Assembly: GCF_001039355.2 (NCBI RefSeq)
Contig: NW_019774336.1
Span: 408,263-472,262, forward strand
Source: Lingula anatina
Lineage: Eukaryota; Brachiopoda; Lingulata; Lingulida; Lingulidae
Length of the DNA stretch: 64,000 nt
Reading direction: 5' to 3'
Below, piece by piece: positions 14,336 through 23,351 of this stretch. Position numbers and translations under genes: made by a program. Numbering within the stretch: the stretch's first letter is position 1; every line of letters starts with the position of its first letter. The notes beneath the pieces are model-generated. The model did not search any database. It was given only the letters and a program-made list of their open reading frames with translations, and was not told the DNA's origin.

Positions 14336-17300
14336 TACATTACTGATATATGGTCAAGGGATGGGCAACTTATTGTCGAAAATGATTTAAACTGATTGTT
14401 TGAAACAATAACTGAGATACAGAGACAAGAGAAGATACCTCTGCCATTTAATTATAGTCCAGTGTTTCTGATACTTTAAACAATTATTAAGGTAATAAGG
14501 TACGTAGGTCTGGCTAGTGGTAAGCAATCTGATAAACTGCCTGTTTTCATAACTCTTTGCAGCAGGGTTATAATTTTGTAGGTTAAAAGAATATTATTCA
14601 GTGTAGATGTATGCTGAATACAGATATTTTTCTGCTTTTTTCTGCAGCTGCAAGAAGCTGAAGACAGCAGACACTTCATATCTGCCATGCCAGGAAGGCT
14701 GGGGATGCACACCACCTCAGAGTAAGGAGATTTGATACAACACTTCATGATAGAACTCTTAAGTGAATGGTATTTCATTGATCAAACAAATGTTGGTTTA
14801 TATTTGTTATGAAGATACTGTATATATGTGCGCTTCTTAACTTTTTCATTACAGATACAAATTATCTTCTAGCATAAAATCAATTTCAATTATGAGTTTG
14901 TAGACATAATTGGCATGTGGAATATCTTCTTCACTCTTTGTGAAAATGTTCTTAGATTACAAATGACCACATGTAAACACCAAATACCTAAGCAGAAAAT
15001 GAACCCACAAAAATGTCTTAAATAATACATGCTAACATTCAGGAGTGAAATTTACTTTCAGAACATTTGGACATAGCAAGTATGGGATCCTGAACATGAA
15101 TTGGACAACCAATGTTCCTGTTCCTCTGTCAAACTTTCGCTACCAGCAGTGGCGTAAACGTCAGCAGCCAAAGAAACACCTGGAAGCAGTCATACGTGCT
15201 CCACCTACCTCCTCTTCTTCTGTGACACGTTTTCCCCAGCTAGTCAAACTGCATGAGCTGAAGCTGATGGAGAGTGCCAAGTAATGTGCAGATCACACCC
15301 AACACACTGCTGTCTCAACACGCTAGCACACCTAACACACTTGATCACCGGTGTATATGTAGTTCATGAGAATTTTTGAACCTCTAAACAGTCAATGAAA
15401 ATATCTGAATTTATGTGACACTACTAAAAGAATACCATTACTGAGTTCTGAAAAATTTATTGTGGTCATGTTTTTTCAAATAGATATGGGTATCTTTATA
15501 GGTCTGCAGCAGAACAAGAAATACCTAAAGTTACCTACAGATGGGAGTCTCCCCTCCCTCCTCCTCCAGGTAGACGCTCCAGGCTGGGAGATGCAGACAC
15601 TGCTAAGCAGCACAACCACTACTGTGAATATTATAATCTAGCCAAAAAGAAGATGCACCATTTTACTTCAGTAAGATTGGAAATATTTTTTAAATACAAT
15701 TTTGACATAGAGGATAAAAAAATAGCTTGATCCTTGAACATTGACCCACATTGGGGAAAATCTCACCTAACGCACCCGTTAGTGTTTCAACTAACACAAT
15801 TTCACCTAATGTTCAGTTATTGTGTTTATTGGTTTCAGTTTTATTTTCAGCATTTCTATGGACTGTAATTTGGTAACTTAAGACTAGTTTATTATTGCTA
15901 AATATTAACTAACACATTTTTTTCTTTTTGTTTTTTGATGGGGTTTGATACTGTTTTGTTTTTATAATTTCTTTAGATTACACGTTATCTACACAATAAG
16001 CAGTTAACTGCTAACACCACACAATTCCTGCGAGGTGGGTGCAGACAGGAGTAGGTCAGCAGGAATGTTTTGCATGCTCACCACGCTCTGACCTAGGCTG
16101 CTATAATGTAGAGCTTAGAATGAACCTAGTCAATAACCCTAAGATATTTTTGAACAGTTGATTTCACATAACTTGACACCTTGTAACTGGAATGATTGTT
16201 TATCTCAAGCATGTCTGGTGAAAAGGATTTAAACTGATTCAGAAACTAAATTTTTGATCCTGGTGTCTTTGTAATGCAGATACAACTAATACTGTACATA
16301 TCTCCTCCTGCAAGAGAAAAGTTTCTCTTGTTGAAGATCAATTTGGTTTAGCTGCTTTGACCAACAATCAAAAGTTAATTCCATAATAATGAAAACTGTT
16401 TCTTTTTTAACCAAAGATTTTACCATCCAAGTATTTGCAGAAATTTCATCAATGGTTAAAGTTTTAATTTGATCCTTGGCCTTTAATTATAGCTAATTTC
16501 ACTTATGGTTCTTAGAAAAATAACTCCTGCATATGTAGAAATCCTAGATGGTTATAAAAGTTGCATGTGGTGTTCATTTCCTTGGGCAGGGCACTGGATG
16601 AGCTATAACTGAACATATGAGTCATTGTTGTCTGCTTTGAAAAGGTTGCATGGTGCTTGTCTAGTATACCACTCTGCCTAGTTGTATACCAATTCACCTA
16701 GTTATATACCTTTGCCTTCTGTTGGTCATTAAAAAATAGTTAATAAATTTATTAGAAAAAAAAAACAATAAAAGCTTAAAAAGGTAAATATTTAAATTGT
16801 TGACAGAAAAGTCAGTGATGTAAATAAGGGTGCTACAAATGTTGAGCAGCTGATGTCACCATGACTAAACTAATTTATGACATTTGCTAATGACAAAATA
16901 GGAAATGAATATATAAAAATTTCTTCAAATATTTCACAATGATGGCTTACACATTGAAAATTGCATATGGTATATTTTAATTAATAATTAATTAAAATCA
17001 ATAAAACATCATCCGATCCTAATCCTTCTGTATAATGGCATAAAAGCATATGTCATTGAAAGAGAGATTAGGTTTTAGAATAGCTGAATGGATAAATTTT
17101 GGGGATCTCGTGTGTCCATATCCTTTTGCATGGGTTTTGACTATTAGGGATGTGGACACTTCAGANCTCTAGAAGGGTTCATTCACAGTGAATCTATTAT
17201 ACTAGCTGTGCACACTAAAGCCATAGGGACTATTACTGGATGCAGTCACATTAACAGATTTACAACGCCTCCTTCTGTCAATGAGTGGAATAGTGAAAAG

Positions 17301-18045
17301 GTAGTGATTATACGAGTACATTGGAAACAAGAGGAGGTCTGTTAATCTGTTAATGTGATTGCATTCAGCAACAGTCCTCGTGGAGTTAATGGGCACTAGC
17401 TAGTATGATAGATCCATTGTGAACGCACCCTTAGACACTGGCTGCTTTAAATGCACTTTACACTTATTTGTTAAATTGATAAATTAGTGAGACACAGGAA
17501 CTGTTCTGTGTGATTGATGAACAGATTTAAAAATGGGAGATGATATTCATGGTTTTAATCAAAACATTTTGAATTATAGAAATTTGCTTACTTCCTTATT
17601 TTTACATAGGCTTGATGTTTTTGATGATACCACTGACTAGCTGGGTTCTTAAATCATTCTTATGGCATAGAATGCATAATATGCCTTCTTCATTTTTAGA
17701 TTTGTTTGTTGATATGAAGGGAAAATAATTTTGAAATTTAAAAAAATGGAAATATGTTCAAAAGACTATAAGATAACATCCATTTACTCCTTATGAAGTG
17801 TAGAATAAATGATTGAATCAAATCAGGCTTTGTTGTCTCGGTATAAATTGTTACTATACTCAGGTTTGCATCTAAAATTTAGTCTGTTTTTTCAGACCTC
17901 AGATGTCACCACCTTACCCAAGCTGGTTCAAAAAGTGCCCAGTGTCCACTCTTACCTGCCACCACATCCTTCACCTGACCACAACCGGACAGCAGTGGAC
18001 AGTCTGCCACCAGTCAATTTAAAAGCAATGACAGCTCGCTCCTAA
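1..18045 (+). CDS. Large multi-exon protein, C-terminal ~1,177 codons; HEAT-like segment plus low-complexity tail (possible WDR87/WDR97-type ciliary protein)
   Basis: Twenty-three coding exons can be chained by splice sites and phase: 1-193, 550-656, 855-929, 2427-2580, 2739-2875, 3187-3407, 3763-3937, 4263-4388, 5244-5408, 5909-5966, 6449-6691, 8610-8751, 9062-9151, 9928-10064, 11779-12158, 12505-12592, 12775-12858, 13210-13357, 14083-14282, 14648-14721, 15062-15280, 15502-15670 and 17896-18045 (stop TAA). The 5' part lies before the window. The order is: a charged stretch, a GYIPNSVVRRLIPGF segment, an acidic linker (2427-2580), helical HEAT-like exons (3187-4388; for example AAWVLGELGVDQQKVITGLV), then a long Ser/Thr/Pro-rich tail with basic patches, ending LKAMTARS. 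The layout recalls the post-WD40 half of WDR87/WDR97-like axonemal proteins, but I recognise it only weakly, so no symbol is given. Phases agree at every junction except 13357/14083 (see findings). A poly-A signal AATAAA lies at 18539-18544. Confidence 0.8.
930..2426 (+). other. Intron of the large + strand gene with a poly-C/poly-A run and a small minisatellite
   Basis: Between exons ending at 929 and starting at 2427 I see no coding signal. It holds a C-run followed by an A-run near 1912-1938 and a degenerate tandem repeat at 2168-2295 (listed separately). Confidence 0.6.
2168..2295. repeat. Diverged tandem repeat (about 3 units of 42-48 bp)
   Basis: Three successive units share the core AATGTGYGTRTGTCAAATTG (the first unit reads AATGCACATATGTTAAATTG). 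The second and third also share GCCAGTCAACA. The whole array lies in an intron, so the 76-codon open frame across it is a product of the repeat. Confidence 0.6.
3187..4388 (+). other. HEAT/ARM-like helical repeat region of the large + strand gene (three exons)
   Basis: Exons 3187-3407, 3763-3937 and 4263-4388 join in frame (phases 2 and 0). They encode about 174 residues of amphipathic helix pairs: PWFPTGYSLTVVEVIRAF, then TAVKRNAAWVLGELGVD, then AGVVDECLTALKKIKGVEN. The alternation of short helices with a conserved A-x-x-L-G-E-L-G pattern is typical of HEAT or armadillo repeats. The domain call is inferred from pattern alone; a profile search would decide it. Introns are short (355 and 325 bases) with clean GTAAGT-type donors. 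Confidence 0.5.
4851..4938. repeat. (TTTA)n microsatellite followed by poly-T and a G-rich run
   Basis: An intronic TTTA array (4851-4890) passes into TTA/TTTTA, then a T-run and two G-runs (G9 and G6) separated by one A. The G-runs may form a two-tract G-quadruplex half; otherwise nothing functional is visible. Confidence 0.8.
6692..8609 (+). other. Large intron of the + strand gene, no supported exon
   Basis: The intron runs from the donor TTT|GTATGT (6692) to the acceptor TTGACAG (8609). A second possible donor six bases upstream (AGAA|GTGTTT) gives the same phase. A 61-codon open frame near 7627 begins right after a CTTCAG, but it has no good donor and no family signal, so I do not call it an exon. 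The rest is AT-rich. Confidence 0.5.
9177..9376. mobile_element. Candidate foldback/MITE-like element, ~200 bp, in an intron
   Basis: The left end GGGTTCCACAGATTTAGATT pairs with the reverse complement of the right end (CCATTCCCACAGATATTTAG), giving about 25 bases of imperfect terminal inverted repeat. The interior is noticeably more GC-rich than the flanking intron. It begins 26 bases after the exon ending at 9151. No clear target duplication could be fixed, so boundaries are approximate. Confidence 0.45.
10077..10233. mobile_element. Foldback MITE, ~157 bp, directly after a splice donor
   Basis: The left arm ACTTGGGTGGCCTCCGTTAG, continuing through AACACCTAATAAATGACTAG, is matched by the inverted right arm (CTAGTCATTTATTAGGTGTT, then GGCCACCAAAGT). 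Arms of roughly 50 bases surround a short A-rich loop (10158-10176). It starts 13 bases after the last base of the exon 9928-10064. The right arm carries a small direct repeat (TTCTAACATTCTAAC). There is no internal ORF, so it is non-autonomous. Confidence 0.8.
10290..10347. repeat. (ATT)n microsatellite
   Basis: About 19 perfect ATT units in the intron following exon 9928-10064, preceded by a T-rich run. Confidence 0.95.
12191..12235. repeat. Poly-T run of 45 bases in an intron
   Basis: An uninterrupted T-run 32 bases downstream of the donor CAG|GTTGGT at 12159. It may be a reverse-oriented retroelement tail or simple slippage; no adjacent element body is recognisable. Confidence 0.9.
12343..12440. 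repeat. 18-base perfect palindrome followed by a 37-bp tandem duplication
   Basis: CTTCCTCTATAGAGGAAG (12343-12360) is a perfect palindrome. It is followed by two copies, 37 bases apart, of a unit starting ATCAGGYATTACAATTAGYA (12369 and 12406). All of it lies in the intron before exon 12505. Confidence 0.7.
14298..14335. repeat. (TTA)n microsatellite next to a splice donor
   Basis: About 12 TTA units starting 15 bases after the donor of exon 14083-14282. Confidence 0.95.
15671..17895 (+). other. Last intron of the large + strand gene, containing a MITE
   Basis: A 2.2-kb intron between the exon ending HHFTS and the final 50-codon exon. Apart from the foldback element at 17174-17431 and a palindromic TTAATTAATAATTAATTAA-type stretch near 16978-16995, it is AT-rich without recognisable features. 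An N lies at 17166. Confidence 0.6.
17174..17431. mobile_element. Foldback MITE, ~258 bp, TIR AGGGTKCRTTCACA
   Basis: The left end AGGGTTCATTCACAGTGAAT and the reverse complement of the right end (AGGGTGCGTTCACAATGGAT) form long imperfect inverted repeats. The similarity continues inward for about 95 bases (TCTATYATACTAGCT and CACATTAACAGAT are shared). A TAGA tetranucleotide lies on both sides (17170-17173 and 17432-17435) and is a plausible target duplication. No coding capacity, so non-autonomous. Confidence 0.75.
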
Positions 18046-18837
18046 ATTAGACCTAGCATATTAACCTTTCAAGTGATACTTCAGTTAGAACAGTTGGAGA
18101 CTTAAGGTGATACATGTAGGAAAATGTGTCTTCTTGGTGTAACTTGCTAAGAGGGCATTTGGTTTTTGTATTTTATTTGAATTCCTGGAGTCGTAGCATG
18201 TATTCTCTATTGTTTATGTTTTGATTTAAATGTGATTGAACATTGAAACACACCTTTTGTATTAACTAGTGGACCAATTAAAATGAAATTTTGCTCAACT
18301 GTTATTTATACTATACAAACAATTGATACTTGCTCAATTTACTTAATGATTTCATAGAATGATATAGAACAGATGTAGATGTTAATGATGGTAAAGAAAC
18401 AAACTGTACAACCTCTCTTGCACAGATATAGAATGCAAAGTTTTTCTTTACTGTTTCTGTTCCTGGATGTTGTATAGATGGATTTAGTTCTAAGACACAG
18501 TGCAATGTTTTAAAAGTAATTTAGACATGGTATTCATGAATAAAAAAAGCTTCGTCTTAGTGCAATTCAGTGTACCTTTAAAGATTTAAACCAAAGACCT
18601 GACATTTATTAACTACAATGATTTTTATATTTCTACCAAAAACTAGGACAGTTTGCCTCACAAAATTTTGTTTTCCCTTTTAATAATAAAAATATCAAAT
18701 CAAATATCTTGTTGCTTTATGTTTTACATAACTTCAGCTTGGCTATCTGCCATTTCCCAAATTCTCTCTGCCCTCTCTCTCTCTCTAACTATTCATGCTC
18801 ACAGTGAAGAACAAAATCAGACAAGACTTGGACTAAG

Positions 18838-19093
18838 GCTTCGTTCACATAGAATGTCTATTTTCTAAAAATCTATTTTCTATTCGCGCTATCTTATGAT
18901 CACGGTCTGTGCCCTGAATATCCCACCGCGTAATTACTGGCAGTGCGAGCCAGTTACTTACAGTAACTTATAGTAACTGGCTCGCGCTGCCAGTAATTAC
19001 GCCGCGGGATATTCAGGGCACAGACCGTGATCATAAGACATACCGCGAATAGAAAATAGAATTTAGAAAATAGACATTGCATGTGAATGAAGC
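18838..19093. mobile_element. Near-perfect foldback MITE, ~256 bp
   Basis: The left arm (GCTTCGTTCACATAGAATGT ... GCGAGCCAGTTACT) is repeated in inverted orientation on the right (AGTAACTGGCTCGC ... ACATTGCATGTGAATGAAGC). The arms are about 120 bases, joined by a 13-base loop, so almost the whole element is a hairpin. CTAAG flanks both ends (18833-18837 and 19094-19098) as a possible 5-bp target duplication. The high arm identity suggests recent activity. No ORF. The superfamily is not assignable from the ends alone. Confidence 0.85.
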
Positions 19094-19252
19094 CTAAGTA
19101 GCAGTTTTTGAAGTCTTATCCATAAGCAACCAAGTATACTGAAGAGACCATTCCATTGCACTGACACCGTTTAGTCCATTTTCAATCCAGGGTGGTATTT
19201 AATGTGAACACATCCTATAAAATGAGGAAGCATTGTAAATAGCAAAATACAC

Positions 19253-19258
19253 TTTATT
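19253..19258 (-). promoter_or_regulatory. Poly-A signal for the - strand receptor-like gene
   Basis: AATAAA read on the - strand, about 1.3 kb below the stop codon at 20580. A second AATAAA lies upstream near 19540. Which is used is not visible. Confidence 0.4.
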
Positions 19259-20579
19259 GCCAATTTAAAAATAACCATTTGAGCAGAACATTAGCACCAG
19301 TTCTGGATTTCAATTAATACCAAAGCCCTATTTGCTTTATGTCAAAACTTATAACAAAAAATAGAAAAGGCACAATCAGACTGAATAACTTTTTTCTTTA
19401 AATATTGCCTTCAGATTTCTTTCAGAAAAAAAAAATTCAGCAACAAATAAGCTACCAGTATTTCATTTTCTTAAATAAAAAAATATACAGCAAAATAATA
19501 TATCCAAGCTTAAATAGCAGTCCATGTCAGAAGTTCACATTTATTGGAATAATCTAGGCAAGCTGCTTGGCAACACAAAAGAAACCTCCAGCAGTACCAA
19601 CCTGCTGGGTGAACCAACATTTCCTCTAGCTGATACACCAGGTGCTGTATTTACCTGAACAATTCATGCTATTGTCTCACCCTACCTTTAGATTAATTAA
19701 TCATATTAGGTCTACAGGTAAAGTCATTTATTATGCAAAAGATATATCTTCAGAGGCAAAGCTGTGACCTTCTGCAGGTTCTTATTACATCAGGCTATAG
19801 CAAAGCTGATAAAATAAAGCTTGTGAAACAAGATAAAAGGCATCTAGTTTTTCAGAACAAACGTGGCTAGATTTGCCACTTCCCTCTTCCTCATTGCAGC
19901 TGCGAGAAAAAAAATCTGTTAAGTGCTGCATAATCTTACCGCATGAAGCTTCCTTTCTCTGCTATCAGATAAAATCTCCAATGGCATATGACTCATGCAT
20001 GCATATATAGTGAGCAACAGAATGGAATGAACATGAAAAAAAATTATGCGTCAGATCAGGAACACTTGTAGTGTTGTAACAAATAACCATTTTTTTTACA
20101 TAAATCCAAGCTAATCACAAGAATATTAATATAAAGAATAGGGACAATTTAGTTTCTTTAAATCTCCATTAGTCATAAATATGGATTTCTTTGATCCTAA
20201 AATAAAATAATTATCATTTTAAAAAATATATTTTTTCATCCAGTGTTAAAAGATTTTGACTATTAGCAAAATGTATTAGCAAAGAACAAAAGTAATTACC
20301 TTAGGTTATTGACAAACTAAAATACCACTGGTGTAAATTACACAATTCTTAAACTGAAAATACAAAAATTAATAAATGAACACAATCATTTTCTTTGTTC
20401 TTTGCTTTACTTGCTGTCACCAGAGTGCACCCATTCAAGAAATGAAGTGAAAAAAATAAAAGAGCAATAATAGCGGTGCATTTTTTTTCAAACTTCAAAT
20501 AGCAAACTAAATACTGTTTACAATGCATCATCTTATGCATAGCTTCTGAGAACAAACGAAGCACAGAACACTTCTACAC

Positions 20580-23305
20580 CTAAAAAGCCGTAGTTGTCTC
20601 TTCGTAGCCATGTTTGGGGAGGGTGGCATACAAAATGTTATCATAATTTCCATTCTCAGTTCCATCTCTGTCCCATGTGCTGCCGTAAAAACCATTAGCA
20701 GGGAGATCATTATAGGCGTCTAATGTCAGTGGATGACTGTGACTTAAAGGCAGGACGCCTTCACTGTTGTCATGGTAACCATTCTTGCCTTTGTTTGGCT
20801 GATCAAAAGTCTTGCTCCTGGGAATGGCTTGCTGGTCCCTTGGATGCCATTTCCTGGGCAAGCTCATGCTGTTCTGCTCATACTGGTCTACAAGCTGCCA
20901 CACTGGTCGGCCTACTTCCATACTGGGCTCACAACCATTTGAACCATCGCCACTGACTGCTGGCCTTGATAACCACTGTGGCTTTGGACTCACTGGAGGC
21001 TTGAAACTTTGACTGCGAGGAATGGATACCCTAGGCTTTATATGTTTCTTTGGACGATGGCTTTGGAGTGTATAGTAGTTACTGTTGTTTGTATTCTCCT
21101 CACTTTCGGGGTTGTAATTGCTGCTGGTCTCATCATTATTGAAACTTGGATTAATGAAAACCATTTCGCTTTTTTTTGATAATGTATCACTGTCACTTTT
21201 ACTGTTCTTTACAGCAGACATACTTTGTCCATTACAAATAGCACCATCTGAAATACTTTTAGGTGGGTCCCGACCTCCCAGATTATCATAGAGAGGTGCC
21301 TCCAAGAGCTCTAGCGGTGGGGGAGGGAGCTTACTTGCGTCAACTTCGTCTGTGTTATAATTGCTATATTCTGGGAGCTTTTCCTTTCCAGGTTGAATTA
21401 GGATGGGTGCCACAGGTTCGCTTTCTTCAGGAATAGAAGTAAATACTTCCTCATCCTCGATTTCTGGTTGGCCAGGAGGTGGCTCCACAGGTACTGTGGG
21501 GCGAACTCTGGGTTCACTGCAAGCGCTCCTCTCAGATAGCTGGCGGTACTTGCCACCCTCACTGATCTGAACCTACAAAAATCAAATAGGATATTCATTG
21601 TGGCGTTTCTTTTTTAAATAATCTAAAATAATTGTTTACTCTGAAAGCACGTTTTCCTTATCATTTAAAACAACCACATAATGGTAGAGTATAGTGTTTT
21701 ATATTTTGGTTCCAGCACTTTCAATAGTGTGAACATCGAATTATTTTATCATCTGGCTAACAGCAGAAAAAGCTTTCATTACAGGTATATCTTTTCGGAT
21801 CTCTAACAGAAAAATATTCCAGACATTTTGCTTCAAATTCCATTTCAACTTACTGGAAAGCTTTCACTAGAGGTGCTCCTCTCTGAGAGAGCCTTGTACT
21901 TCATCCTGGGGCTGGCCTGCACATGAGGGGGGACCACACCCAAGGTGCCATCTGCAGGGAGCTATAAACAACAAACAAAGCATGGTAACTACAGTGATCA
22001 TTCAATATGACATTATCACCTTAGGTGCTTCTTCATTGAAATAAAGATATGAAATAAGTAGCAGAAAACAAAGATCATAGGAAAAGGTTATGCCAAACAA
22101 ATCTTTTAAAAGCCAGATGAAAAAGTGTCCCCTTTTGTTTCCACTATGACTCCAAAGTTCAAAATCTGATGGAAAACTTGTCAAACTTAATAGTTTAAAC
22201 TGTTTTATCTGTGCTGTTCAGATCAAACTTAATAGTTTAAACTGTTTTATCTGTGCTGTTCAGAGATGATTGAAAGAACAGTAAGAGGATTTGACAATGT
22301 CCATCCTGTCTATTAATATGACTATTAATAAGCACTATCAAGTAACAAGGGAATGAGTAATACAACTATTGTCTTTATCTCAACCCTTACAGGGCAATCC
22401 TATCTGTAGGACTAACATGGCAAAATGGTTGGGAAATAATCTATATAGCATTTATAAAAGTATTCATGTATTCTTCTCACTTCAACACTTCACACTAAAA
22501 ATATTTATTGTTCGAAATAGCTCGGTTATGCCAGGATCAGTTTATGTTAACTGTTACTGAATTGGAAGATAGGAGTCGTGAGCTGACCGTGCCTGAGCGT
22601 TTGTTTTTTGGTTTTAACATATATATATTTAAAGTAACTGAATAAACTGATAATTACCATGGCATAAGGTGGGTTCTGCAAAAAACGCCATATTTTAAGG
22701 CAACACATTCACATGTCACTGTGTGTGTGTTTGTGTGTATAAGTGCGTACATGCACACACATGCTTGGGCACAGATATTTCCAGGTCAAGAATTTCTTGG
22801 CTAGGTATCTTCCTCATATAAAACAGGCTCCATAGAAACCTACTTAATGCATGAGGAGATGATAAAATTCAGTGCAATTAAACTGTATGCCTGGGAGACT
22901 GAGAGATGGACAGACTGATAGGTGAGAGAGGGGAAAGATAATGACCCGCTGTCCAGGTGGTGAATGAAGGAGCTGAAGAGGTGAACTTTAGAGGATACAT
23001 AAATAATAGAGGATGGACAGATTTTAGCTTTGATCTTTTAGGTCATTCAGTTTCGAGTAAAATTATAATTGTATGGTCTGTGGTTACGGCCTGTGGTTAC
23101 AGCTCACGAGCAAATTTCTCCAAGTTTGTACCATGAGCAATGAGTATTTCTCTCCATGGTCTTCAGTATTTATATACAAAAGGGTGAACATGGCACCTGG
23201 AGTGCCCAATAATGTGTATCATCTTTTTATACCTAACATTTCTGTGCAATACATGTACACTTAGTTTTCATCATGTACACGGGCAGGTCATATGTCTTTT
23301 ATTTG

Positions 23306-23351
<46 letters not shown>

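Larger units (their letters stand above)
18046..20579. other. Convergent intergenic region / 3' UTRs
   Basis: Tail-to-tail spacer between the stop of the large + strand gene (18045) and the stop of the - strand receptor-like gene (20580). A + strand AATAAA lies at 18539-18544. On the - strand an AATAAA (TTTATT at 19253-19258) would give the receptor-like gene a 3' UTR of about 1.3 kb. The foldback element 18838-19093 sits between the two signals. I see no other gene. Confidence 0.65.

Noticed and set aside
20723-21012. Open frames antisense to the last exon of the receptor-like gene
   Set aside because: They are complements of a well-supported coding exon and have no independent signal.
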